Positions 49,101 to 57,295 of a stretch of DNA of 64,000 nucleotides are shown in pieces. This DNA is from Haliotis asinina (lineage: Eukaryota; Mollusca; Gastropoda; Lepetellida; Haliotidae). The notes under the pieces are model-generated. The model had not been told where the DNA came from. It saw only the letters and a program-made list of their open reading frames with translations, and made no database searches. Where the stretch lies: the NCBI RefSeq assembly GCF_037392515.1, contig NC_090285.1, forward strand, positions 3,971,501 through 4,035,500, given 5' to 3'. A program made the translations under genes and the position numbers. Position 1 is the first letter of the stretch. Every line of letters starts with the position of its first letter.

Positions 49101-52100
49101 CCATCTTTTTCAACAAGACTTACTTTGTTATACCTTACACACATTCATCGCATTACGACACAGGTGCTGCACCAACCTCTACCAGCTCCTCCCCCAAGAC
49201 TAGATCGTCATGACATGGCTGAGATATTGCCGATGTGACGTTAAATATTAACTCACTCACTCACCCCAAGACTAGATCTACTCCACCCTCACTCGTGACG
49301 TTCACCCCACCCCACTCACCACTCGCAGACCCTAACGTCCACCTAAACACCTGTACACCAACCAACCCTCACACTATCCATACCCACTGACGTCCACTGA
49401 AGAACCTGTACCAACCACCCCCCACCCTCAAACGCGGGAAGGATGAAAATACCTACCCGTCACGTTTGCAAAATGTTTGTTGTCAAACACAGCAGGCATA
49501 GGTGTGTAAATAATCGAGTCTTTTCTCTGGTTTTCTGTCTATTCCGAGAATACGTTGTATGTCAACCTACGTTTCTTGTACCTATTTATCGAAATATACC
49601 ACGAAAGTGTTCAGTCTACATGTGGATGGACCTGGGATTAAACAGATGCAGATATGTCACTGCTATCAAGGACATTTTGAAGGGAAAATACACTGGAGTC
49701 TGTCAGGTGGAACTAGACTTGTTTCTAGTAACCAGAAAAAACACTTCTGTCCAAACCGTTAAGAGCCTGTAAGAATTGGTCTTAAGCAACCCGCGGTTGT
49801 TGTAAAAGGAGACTAAAGGGATCATGTGAAACACGTCGTTACATGTATTCCAATGCTCGTAATGTCCATCACTGAATTGTGTGGTCCAGACTCCCCCGAT
49901 TATTTTATAGACCACCACCACATAGCTAGAATATTGTGGAACTATTTAGTGACCTTAGTTTACTGATGAAAGTGCGACATTGTACATGCTGGTAAGCACG
50001 TGACACTGAGTGGCACTCCCAACCACCTCGACAGGGGAGAATGGACTTAAAAGTACATTGTTATTTAAGTTGACAAACGTAGATAGGTCACGTGGTGTGG
50101 TGTGACCTGTCTCATTTCCGGTGATGTGCCTGCTTGCACTACAAGATGTTGGCCCGGTCCTCATCAACAGACACGTGTTCAACATTGTGTCGTCTGCGCC
50201 AGCTTTGAGAGTTACACAAGAGTTGTGGCGACAGTGTCACACGTCTCGCTGTATCACTGGAAGCAGTTCGGTTTCCCTGGAGACCTTTTGTATAATTGCT
50301 AGTTGGACTGAAACGGGTACCCAGTTACTCGAGTACGAGGCGGGTAGAAGCATTACTCAAGTACTAACATTCAGTATAAGTAAACGTAACCCCAGTGTTA
50401 ATAGTTACACGCCTACACCTTTGAGACTGACCAATCAGAGCGAATACCTTTTGAACCTTTTACCCATGCAAATGTTTGTACCCAAATGATTCCGAATGCT
50501 ATTTTCCCTACGATCGCTTCTGGGTAATGCACATGGAGCACGCCACAACACTGAATAAACAGTCGCTGAAGAAAAAGCGTTTTCGACAATATTCAATGAT
50601 GTCAGCTTGTGGAAATATTCGCTTGGGCAAGCATGTCAACAGAAACCAAACATCGTATATACTGCTGGTCAAATATCAGTGTTGCATGCGGATTTTCGTT
50701 TGTTGAGAGATCATTATCAGTGACCGTCGTATTTTGTAAGTCCCACCAAACCCTTAACAGTAGCCGTTGTCTGATTGGTTAAATCCGTCTGGCCGTTTTG
50801 CATTTGATTGGACGGTCATAGGTAGCTCAAAAGTTACCTGACGCGACCTCCTACTTGGTTTCGTTAGACCCAGATAGGAGTGTAACGAATAACACTGGAG
50901 CAATATTTACTTAGACTGACTTTATTCGAGTACTCGTCCAAGGGGAGTTATCTCCCTTCTCACTCCACGTGCAGTCGTGTTGACACAAACATGGCAGGGC
51001 AATCACGTTTCCAACGTTTGGTCTTATGTCAAGCTAACTGATGACAAGCTGCAAAGAGGATGCCTTCCATGTGCCAAAAAAACGACACGACCTCAACTTT
51101 TGAGGAACCTTCTGAAAATGGAGCATAAATCTACATTTGATACGCCCGCCTCGACATCGACACAAAAGCAGACTACCCGAGGCAGTTTCGCTAAAAATGT
51201 ACAACACAATATTTCCAAATTTCAGATACATTCATATCGACAACATAAAGTTCTCAGAATCTGCAAACATTATAAAATAACTGAAGGCCGAAAATTTACG
51301 CCCAAGAAATTATGGTTTGTATTCAAGCTAGTTGCTTGCCATCTTTACATTAAAGTCTGGAATTGTATTTAAACTTGCGTCATTAATTCATACCTATAGA
51401 TCATTCAGTTACTAATCAGTTTGAGAATAAATCACAATATATTACATGGTGTTTATTATGTAAGGGTAGGTCCATTTGCTATTTCGTATTCAATGGGCTT
51501 CAAATGTAATATACGTATAACATAACAACACGTGGATTGCCAGATGGGATAATTAGTTTTGAAAAGAACACATCTCAATGGCCAAAAATATGTACCTAAA
51601 TCAAAGGCGTAGTTACAGTTCAAAACACCCGGAAATCCGTATTTCACAGCTTCTAATTTTCATAGTTTTCCGGGGTGGGTGCCCGCCCCCCTTGCAGACT
51701 CGATCATTAAGTGCTGTCGGCTCACCTGCTTCGAAGTTCGAAAATGAGTACTCGAGTACGTTCAGTTACCCCCCGTTGCAGCCCTAACTACTAATCAGCA
51801 ACGCTGAACGTGTCTTCACTGAGAGAGAACATGGTCGATATGCTGGTCAGATCGCAAATTTTGTTGTGTCGCTCACGTCAGATTTATCTCCCTTTGATTC
51901 CAGGATACAATGTAGATATCATAGACACACACAATCCATGAGCATACATCATGCAATAAGTGGTTGATTTCCTCTGGAGACAACGTCATGAGATACTTTA
52001 AAAGTCCGTGCTGTCCACTTTAATGCAATATAGTGTAACTGAAATTAAATAAATTTCTTGGTTATGTTTGAAATGTTCATATGTACAATTGTACTAGCCA

Positions 52101-52798
52101 ATCCTGAGTTTATGCGCTTGTTCTCTATTCCAGCTTATCTAACAAGTAACTTCCGGTCGGATGCGGCGGGCTACATATTTTCAGGAGTCAACATGATTCT
52201 TGGGGGCGTTCTGTTTTACGCCATGCCAGTGTTCGAGCGCCATCCCTCCAACCAGGTGATAATTCAGAAACAAAACAGCGCGTGCTGTGCCAATGTGGCA
52301 GAGGCCGCGGCTCTCCTTGACCTTGAGGTATCAGAGGGGGTCATCTCCAAACCTCTAAACAACGCTCAGTGTACGGTGACACATTCCAAAATGAAACAAA
52401 ACGGAAAGGAGGGAGGTAAAATTCAAATGCAGTGTTATCTTCAGCACAAAGAACGTGAAAAGCCGAAACAAATAGTGTTGTCCAAAATTGCTGAGGAAAG
52501 GGACTCCAGAGGGGGCGACATGGTGCCCAACAGCAGCAAAGTGCCAGAGTATGTTTCAAATAAGAACGAATTCTCTGAATCCACTACAGATGGTCCATCC
52601 GACAGTACGTTTTCTAACAACACGGACAGATCGAGCAGCAAAGACAGTAATTCTGTGAAAACGAACGATAGCAAGAAGAGCAAGAAGAACGATGTCAGGG
52701 TCGATTTGTTTGATCCACCAAGTCAAGAAAAGGAATCAACTGCCACTGTTTCGTATGATAGTGACCTGTACATAAATCTTTGTGAAGCACAAGTGTGA
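30775..52798 (+). CDS. SLC16A-like: SLC16 (monocarboxylate transporter) family protein, five coding exons
   Basis: SLC16 proteins are 12-helix plasma-membrane carriers of the major facilitator superfamily; members move lactate, pyruvate, aromatic amino acids or other substrates. The substrate here cannot be told from sequence. Exons 30775-31129, 45883-46216, 46756-47026, 48674-49055 and 52134-52798 have AG/GT borders and phases 1, 2, 0 and 1, which join without a break into 2007 bp, 668 residues plus TGA. The start ATG is preceded in frame by TGA at 30757. Both family signatures are present: DGGWGW (residues 75-80) at helix 1 and [19 protein letters not shown] (197-215) at helix 5. The first intron is 14.7 kb and packed with minisatellites. 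The third begins with an array copied from the exon 3 end. Confidence 0.93.
31670..32115. repeat. About 36-bp minisatellite, 12 copies, SLC16 intron 1
   Basis: Unit: ACATCGTCATATGTCC then TTATTCGTCTTGTGT, followed by GTAGC or a shorter spacer. Copy length varies from about 26 to 38 bp. Confidence 0.9.
32690..33085. repeat. 77-bp minisatellite, about five copies, SLC16 intron 1
   Basis: TATTGTCTCATCACC recurs at 32751, 32828, 32905 and onward at 77-bp steps. Each unit is two related halves sharing GCAGCACGTCATCATATTG. Left of it, 32375-32575 is an older degenerate repeat with TGTGTTATTTATCC motifs. Confidence 0.92.
33105..33355. repeat. 33-bp minisatellite, about seven copies, SLC16 intron 1
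   Basis: Unit: TGTCTTGTCATCACCTGA then ACAGTTTCACAACAT, with AACAG/ATAG and AACAT/AGCAT variants. From 33480 to 33990 a strongly diverged repeat with TGTATCAGTTAAT and ACTGTGTTATCC motifs follows. Confidence 0.92.
35000..35290. repeat. About 28-bp minisatellite, ten copies, SLC16 intron 1
   Basis: Unit: TTTCTGTCCTTCATTTAG then GACCATTATTTG or GAACACTATTT. Every copy has a pyrimidine tract followed by TTTAG on the gene's strand, like a 3' splice site. Confidence 0.92.
35291..38784. other. SLC16 intron 1, part without arrays
   Basis: No exon-like sequence found. Contains a G-tract at 37037-37084 (listed separately) and short open frames without family resemblance. Confidence 0.5.
37037..37084 (+). 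other. G-rich tract, potential G-quadruplex
   Basis: Nearly every base is G in runs of three to eight separated by single T or TA (for example GGGGTGGGGTGGGG). It satisfies the usual G3+N1-7 pattern many times over, on the sense strand of SLC16 intron 1. Confidence 0.8.
38785..38900 (-). mobile_element. SINE copy, inverted
   Basis: Read on the minus strand: CACTCGGCAATATTGCAA, GGTGGTTTGTAAATAATT, GAGTCTGGACCAGACGAT and GTGATTGACATCATGA, the same order as the copy at 22.8 kb. Confidence 0.65.
39105..40400. repeat. 124-bp higher-order array, ten copies, SLC16 intron 1
   Basis: Each 124-bp unit is four related blocks of 30, 30, 34 and 30 bp, each with a GAYAT or GATACC start and a CCARAC end (for example GATATGACGTGCATG). 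The ten long units are almost identical; the obvious variable site is GATACC versus GATATC in the first block. The flanks hold single degenerate 30-mers. Because 124 is not divisible by three, identical 70-codon open frames recur every 124 bp and overlap; they are not genes. Confidence 0.95.
40401..41261. other. SLC16 intron 1, between arrays
   Basis: Left part has decayed 30-mers related to the 39.1-40.4 kb array. The rest shows nothing recognisable. Confidence 0.5.
41262..42020. repeat. 32-bp minisatellite, about 23 copies, SLC16 intron 1
   Basis: Unit: GTCGTGTAGAAATACAACC then TGTTGTCTGGAAT. The centre ACAACCGGTTGT is a perfect palindrome in several copies and imperfect in the rest. All three minus-strand frames stay open across the array because the unit has no stop in any frame; the 336-codon open frame is a by-product. 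Confidence 0.95.
42240..43560. repeat. 40-bp minisatellite with long degenerate flank, SLC16 intron 1
   Basis: From about 42930 the unit is CTGGTGGACACTTGGCGAG then TCTGTTTGATCTTCAGTGTG, about 16 copies, some 38 bp (lacking one TG). From 42240 to 42930 the same TTTGACATTCGGTGTG-type motif is present in diverged form, so the array is old with a recently evened-out right part. Confidence 0.93.
43610..44040. repeat. G-rich minisatellite, about six units of variable length
   Basis: Motifs TGTTTGACGTGAGCGGATGG, GAGGGGCGGGGAAGTTAGAG and GAGGTTTAGCTATGTTGAGG recur with units from about 60 to 88 bp. Confidence 0.88.
44041..45882. other. SLC16 intron 1, right end
   Basis: CACT-type SINE tail near 44430-44450. 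Two overlapping open frames of about 100 codons at 44642-45184 show no family resemblance and no splice context. The acceptor TTTCTGTTTTCCAG at 45882 ends the intron. Confidence 0.5.
45883..46216 (+). CDS. SLC16A-like: SLC16-like exon 2: helices 2-5
   Basis: Encodes residues 119-230, starting [17 protein letters not shown] (helix 2), then [19 protein letters not shown] (helix 3), [19 protein letters not shown] (helix 4) and the second family signature [11 protein letters not shown] leading into helix 5. Ends CTCATGAG with donor GTATAA. Confidence 0.93.
46756..47026 (+). CDS. SLC16A-like: SLC16-like exon 3: helix 6, central loop, most of helix 7
   Basis: Encodes residues 230-320: [13 protein letters not shown] (helix 6), a basic loop with [16 protein letters not shown], then [18 protein letters not shown] and PFIVL (helix 7). 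The exon ends ATTGTTCTG with donor GTAGGT. The last 27 exon bases plus the donor are the seed of the array that follows, so the cell has to select this donor from about 30 look-alikes. Confidence 0.93.
46998..48110 (+). repeat. 33-bp array of exon end plus 5' splice site, SLC16 intron 3
   Basis: The exon's last bases, GGAATACATGTGCC then ATTTATTGTTCTG, followed by donor GTAGGT, are repeated about 33 times without a gap. The unit is exactly 11 codons in the frame of the gene and encodes [11 protein letters not shown], that is, helix 7 residues 312-320 plus two. Most copies keep CTG/GTAGGT. The second intron-side copy ends CTA/GTACGT, and the next has an in-frame TAA at 47078-47080. So use of the second donor would add 11 residues to helix 7, and later donors would truncate. 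A variant block is shared by both ends of the array. The minus-strand open frame of 304 codons here is a by-product. Confidence 0.95.
48674..49055 (+). CDS. SLC16A-like: SLC16-like exon 4: helices 8-11
   Basis: Encodes residues 321-448. It opens [13 protein letters not shown], the loop after helix 7, then [20 protein letters not shown] (helix 8), [16 protein letters not shown] (helix 9), [20 protein letters not shown] (helix 10) and [18 protein letters not shown] (helix 11). Ends GCAA with donor GTAAGT. Confidence 0.92.
49195..49275 (+). mobile_element. SINE 3' end
   Basis: GGCTGAGATATTGCCGATGT, GACGTTAAATATTAACTCAC and TCACTCACC form the typical CACT-tailed end of a gastropod SINE, in SLC16 intron 4. 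Confidence 0.65.
49775..49962 (-). mobile_element. SINE copy, inverted, nearly complete
   Basis: On the minus strand: ATATTCTAGCTATGTGGTGG, AGTCTGGACCACACAATTCA, GTGATGGACATTACGAGCAT, then CCCTTTAGTCTCCTTTTACA and CGGGTTGCTTAAGACCAATT. This is the longest copy of the family here. Confidence 0.75.
50372..50918. mobile_element. Diverged MULE-like MITE, relative of the copine intron 8 element
   Basis: Left end CAGTATAAGTAAACG and right end TTTACTTAGACTG are inverted repeats related to the element at 8368-8988, as is the inner GACGCGACCT and GTTAGACCCAG. No convincing target duplication remains. It lies in SLC16 intron 4. Confidence 0.65.
52134..52798 (+). CDS. SLC16A-like: SLC16-like exon 5: helix 12 and C-terminal tail
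   Basis: Encodes residues 448-668. [18 protein letters not shown] and [15 protein letters not shown] give the last loop and helix 12. The remaining 185 or so residues are hydrophilic, rich in Ser, Lys, Asn and Asp (for example [20 protein letters not shown]), and should be cytoplasmic. I find no domain in the tail. Stop TGA at 52796-52798. Confidence 0.92.
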
Positions 52799-55009
52799 CG
52801 TCATTGTGACATAATTTGGTGACGTCATTGTGACATCATTCCGTGACGCCACTGAGGCATCTGCACCGTGTTTGTTTCATCACCATCATTCATCATTAGT
52901 CCTCGTGTTAGTGAGGGCTCTGCGGGTGTTTCTATTACGAGGCCACATCAGAGTACATGTTCATTTGAACAAGTTGTTGAAGTAAGATGTTGTGTTTCTA
53001 TCATTCAATATTGTACCGCCTTTAGAAACTGTATGATTATGTCATCTGTTTGTGAGATATCTTCTGGCATCCTGTGTTTTAATGTGTGATATTATATTTC
53101 AGTTCAGCACCGTCAGACGCGGTAGCCTACGTTGACCTTGGTCGTTTCGCAAGCAGGGTTAATATCCTTATCCTTTCTGAGACAACACTGTCTCACGTCA
53201 AGGTCATTCATAGGTTCTGTTGGGCAGTCATCTGTATGTCATCAACTGTCAGAAATAACCACCTATCACACAAGGCTGTAATGTTAAATCAAGGAGGAAT
53301 ACGATAGTTAAAAGTCATGATACAACTAAACCGATAACGCTATTGGAGCCCTGCGTCAAAGTTGGAGTATTGACAAACTGATTCGAATCTAGTGAGCAGT
53401 GTTTGACAATATCAGACAGTCAAAAAGATATGACCTTTTTGGAAGTAGTAACGTATAAGGAGATGGTCGAAGTTGTTAGACCAGCTGCCCAAGTCTCAAA
53501 TTCGACCCCTATCTCCCCTCCCAAAAAACAACCCCAACATCACATTTCAGCACTTCCATCTAACATATTTTGTTGTGTTTTAGTTGGGTTTTTTTCCTGT
53601 TAAACCTATTGAACTCCTAGTATACACTGGCTACACACCGTTTACCCCTCCCAACAAAAGGTTCCCGTTGCCTTCAATTGCTGTGTTTCTGAACACGTGA
53701 ACACACCAAAAGGTATTTTAACCTCAGCCTACATACATCCGAATGAAGTCATTAATAGCTGATGTTACTGGAGAGCGCCACGGTAAAGGATCCGACATCA
53801 CACATACAGATGGAGTGCCAGGGCCTACCTGCATCGTGCTGTCAACCTCCGTTCTCCGCAACAGCTTGTGTGGATTAACATGTACTCAATCTCATCACTG
53901 TGTCGTCAATGATTTTGTCAAAAAATAAACATTTGGAAGAAACGTTTTGAGAGGGGTTTTGTCGTTATTACATTCTGCATTATGTGTCGTATACAAACAT
54001 TATGGCAATGAGATGTCATTATCACATGGAAATTGTAATCTCAATGGACTCGTAGTTTTCTTTGATGTTTGTCGACAAACAGCGGCTATATTTCACATTT
54101 ATCCACCATATGGGTTGTATGAACATGTGTAATAACTGACTGATATGAGCATTAAACGAGTCTCTTGCTTATCGGTCAATTGAGGCTGTGACACGTCAGT
54201 GATTCATTGAGAAAACAACGTCTCCAAATGTTCATGACGTCACAAACAATTAGCTACTGTGAACGAACCACGTTGATATCCAGGTGGCGGATATAACGAA
54301 CAATTTTATAGGACCTGACATTTGCTGTAGCTGAAGGACAGCATCGGCGTCACTGTTCCTCGAGATACACTTTATATGAACAATAAAACATTAGATACAC
54401 GCACAACGGCATTAGGAACACACCAATGAGAAGAGAATATATCTCACGCAATACACGAGACGGGTGTACGTGAGCTCCTCTTCCAGGTCTGTTCAGGTGT
54501 GCTACAGTTGTCGGATTTCCAGATGACTTTATGAAACTGGACATACATGTATTACGTCGTTAAACATGTATAACAAGTACAATTATCTTACCGCACACAT
54601 GAATGTCGCTTTCTGATTGGCTAAGCGCTATTCTATCATTTTCAATGTACCTCGCTTACAGGCGATGTATTATTTTCAATGTACACCGCTGGGAATTAGG
54701 GAATTCCGAACTCTTCTGGTGCTTCATAGTAGTACTTTTTTTAAATCTCGAATAACATTGAATCACGCATCAAACACGGAAATTACCGATGTTTTGCGAT
54801 TGAAAATCGATGGAAGGAGGATAACTCAAAATGCGTTTACCTTGTGTCGTCTGCAAAATGGCGATTCGCCGCGTATTCAACAGACGTGCTTCAAACAGTT
54901 CAAAATTAAAATTCAGGTGTTCGGTAAGATGAATACGTTGTTCACTGGTCGCGCGGGGTCCATAGGCTCATGTACGCTCTAGGTTTGTTTATGTGAAGTG
55001 AGTGAAACC
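52799..55009. other. 3' flank of the SLC16-like gene
   Basis: Probably includes the 3' UTR; TGACGTCATTGTGACATAAT-type short repeats follow the stop. Several open frames of 60-120 codons have no family resemblance. Confidence 0.5.
53924..53929 (+). terminator. Candidate poly(A) signal of the SLC16-like gene
   Basis: AATAAA about 1.1 kb after the stop codon, the first I noticed downstream. Not supported by anything else. Confidence 0.25.
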
Positions 55010-55390
55010 AGGGAACCTATATAGAGGAGAAGGAGAAACTCCTCGAAAAGCCGCTGGAGCGTATGTCTCGGGTCGTTACGTAACCAGTCTAGCCAATATG
55101 GTGACAGCGTAGTATTTAATAAAGGGGCACTGATGCGGAGCAATTTCCGTGGACTGGTGTAAACTTTTGTTATTGTTTTTCTCCCGTGAGTACCCGGATG
55201 ATATCCCAGAATTCGTGACTGGTTCGTGACCTCTGTCGCGCAGTCCGTATGCGCAATTGAGAGTTTAATCATAGCAGGGAGCCTATATAGAGGGGGAGAA
55301 GAAACTCCTCGAAAAGCCGCTGAACGTATGTCTCGGGTCGTTACGTAACCAGTGTAGCCAATATGGTGGCAACGTAGTATTTAAGATTGA
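55010..55390 (+). repeat. Pair of 110-bp direct repeats
   Basis: Copies at about 55010-55120 and 55273-55385 share CCTATATAGAG, AAACTCCTCGAAAAGCCGCT, GTATGTCTCGGGTCGTTACG and AGCCAATATGGTG, about 90 percent alike, 265 bp apart. Each begins with a TATA-like CCTATATAGAGG. Confidence 0.85.
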
Positions 55391-55456
55391 GCACGGTTTA
55401 TTTTCATCAGCTGATTAAGTTCGCTGAGTGTTATAACAGCTGAAATCCAACATGTA

Positions 55457-56753
55457 TAGTATTCCCAGAAATTATTGAGAATCATGTTGCGTCATGTAAC
55501 TCATTACGTTTAGTAACTTCTGGCGTTTTACTTACATAAACATGTTAAAACATCATCCTTTTACAGTCTCAGTCTTGTTTTAGTACTTTGTTAGACCTCC
55601 TCGCTCAGCAATGCATGCCTGAATACGCCTAGGCACACTACCCATCAAAGTTTGTAGGTAATCGTGTGACAGGGTATCCCAATATTGGACCACCTCGGCC
55701 TTCATATCTTCAATATTTCTCAGTCCCTTTTGGTTTATTCTGTCCTTCATGACTCCCCACACATTCACAATTGGGTTTAGGTCTGGGCTGTAACTTGGCC
55801 AGTCTAAAACTTGAACATTTTCGCCCGACAACCACTGTTTTGTGTAGCGCGCAGTGTGTTTTGGGTCATTATAATGCTGGAAAATCCAATCATCTTCATA
55901 CAATGTTTGTGCTGTCGGAAGAAGGTGACCATTTAGAATGTCAACGTATCTTTCTTTTGTCAAGTTTCCCGTGAAAACACACAATGGCGTCACTCCGCGA
56001 GCCGATATGCCACCCCACATGTGAAACTTCGGGCTATGTTTTGGTCGCTTGTAGATAGGTTTGACAGTATCTTTGGTCCAAAGTTTCACACAATTAGGGA
56101 ACAGCCAAACAGAACTTTCATCCGAAAAGAAAACATTATCCCAATCTTGATTTTCATGAGCCCGACACCAGTTTAAACGTTTTTCCCTTTGTGCATCTTT
56201 CATCAACGGCGAGGGAATTCCACGTTTTTTCACCCAGTTAAGTCTCTGTAATTCCCGCCTAACTGTTTCATTGCATACCTGAGGACTTCCTCTGCTAATC
56301 ATTTCATTTCTGATGTTCTCAACACTTTTCAATTTGCCCCTGCTCACAATCTGCCCAAGTCTTCGGCGATCCACAACACTGAATTTCCTAGGCCGACCTG
56401 CCCCTGCTTTGTGCTCTATCCCGGTTCCTGTTTGAATATTCTTCAAAGTTCTGTATACTGTAGACAGAGGAATACCATGTCTACAAGCTAACACTTTAGC
56501 ATCAGCTTCACCCCTTTCAAAATCATCTAGAATGAGCTTTCTTTTCTCTCTTGCTGTAAATTCTGCCATGTCAACACAGGAAGCCGGCTGCTCAGACAAG
56601 GGAGATAACTCTTGACGTAATGAGCTGCCTTCTAAGCCTTCAAGAGTTGTCTCCCTTATTTAGCATGCTTAGTGCATAGTGAAAGCCCTTTTCCCAATCT
56701 TAGCATCATTAGAAAAAAAACAAAGATTTTCCCAATAATTTCTGGGAACACTG
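55457..56753 (-). mobile_element. Full-length Tc1-like DNA transposon
   Basis: Terminal inverted repeats, TAGTATTCCCAGAAATTATT at the left and CAGTGTTCCCAGAAATTATT from the right, match at 18 of the first 20 bases. TA duplications flank both ends (55455-55456 and 56754-56755). At 1297 bp with one transposase frame it has the normal size and layout of a Tc1-like element. Confidence 0.95.
55580..56599 (-). CDS. Tc1-like transposase, open frame but catalytic residues replaced
   Basis: A 339-residue uninterrupted frame, the normal length. Residues 12-60 are a helix-turn-helix (LACRHGIPLSTVYRTLK), followed by an AT-hook-like AGRPRKF at 67-73 and a second DNA-binding part. The DD34E core is recognisable: FFSDES has Asp160. 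But the second acid, in the motif FQHDNDPKHTA, is Tyr243 (codon at 55871-55873), and the third, in SPDLNPIE, is Val278 (codon at 55766-55768). Both differ from the usual codons by one base. Spacing from 243 to 278 is exactly 34. The protein should bind its ends but not cut DNA. The alternative that it is a decaying copy that happens to keep its frame is as likely as domestication. Confidence 0.93.
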   Translation of the reverse strand: MSEQPASCVDMAEFTAREKRKLILDDFERGEADAKVLACRHGIPLSTVYRTLKNIQTGTGIEHKAGAGRPRKFSVVDRRRLGQIVSRGKLKSVENIRNEMISRGSPQVCNETVRRELQRLNWVKKRGIPSPLMKDAQREKRLNWCRAHENQDWDNVFFSDESSVWLFPNCVKLWTKDTVKPIYKRPKHSPKFHMWGGISARGVTPLCVFTGNLTKERYVDILNGHLLPTAQTLYEDDWIFQHYNDPKHTARYTKQWLSGENVQVLDWPSYSPDLNPIVNVWGVMKDRINQKGLRNIEDMKAEVVQYWDTLSHDYLQTLMGSVPRRIQACIAERGGLTKY

Positions 56754-56929
56754 TATAAGATATGTTAACTATTTTGTCAGTTCAGTTTATGTCAAATAAT
56801 TGGTATTAGTGTCCGTATTAGGACAGCAAAATTTGTAGTAAAGTTTCAGGTCGGTAAGTTATAGCTCAGTGGTTTCTGTTCTCGATTCACCGCGAAGATA
56901 GACTATATTGTGCCGATAAACACTTCTTT

Positions 56930-57295
56930 CACACATTCGTTTAATTTTTAGAAGGAAAGCATATACTTTTAGTTGAAAGGTATTTGCAAGTAATAGTGAC
57001 AGTTTTATGACTTAAAAAGTGTTAGGGTGTAATTGAGGTGTGTGAAAAATATGACATTTCGCCAATCTGTTCTGAACCACCATTGACATGCTACACGCCA
57101 CTGTTTGAGTGTTTCTAGTTTTTTCTTCAAAAACATCTTTCACATACACCTTTAATTCATATGAGGGGAATAAACTATCAGGTGAAATGTGTTTGCAAGT
57201 AATAGTGATAGTTTCATAATCTGAAAAAGAATGTTAGGGTTCATTTGAGGTGTGTGAAAAATATGACATATTGCCGATTTGATCTGATTAGCCAT
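56930..57295 (+). repeat. Diverged 230-bp tandem duplication
   Basis: TTTGCAAGTAATAGTGA, TGAGGTGTGTGAAAAATATG and CCATTGA occur in the same order twice, with about 75-80 percent similarity. Confidence 0.75.

Noticed and set aside
54617..54982. 121-codon plus-strand frame
   Set aside because: No recognisable domain, and the surrounding sequence looks intergenic.
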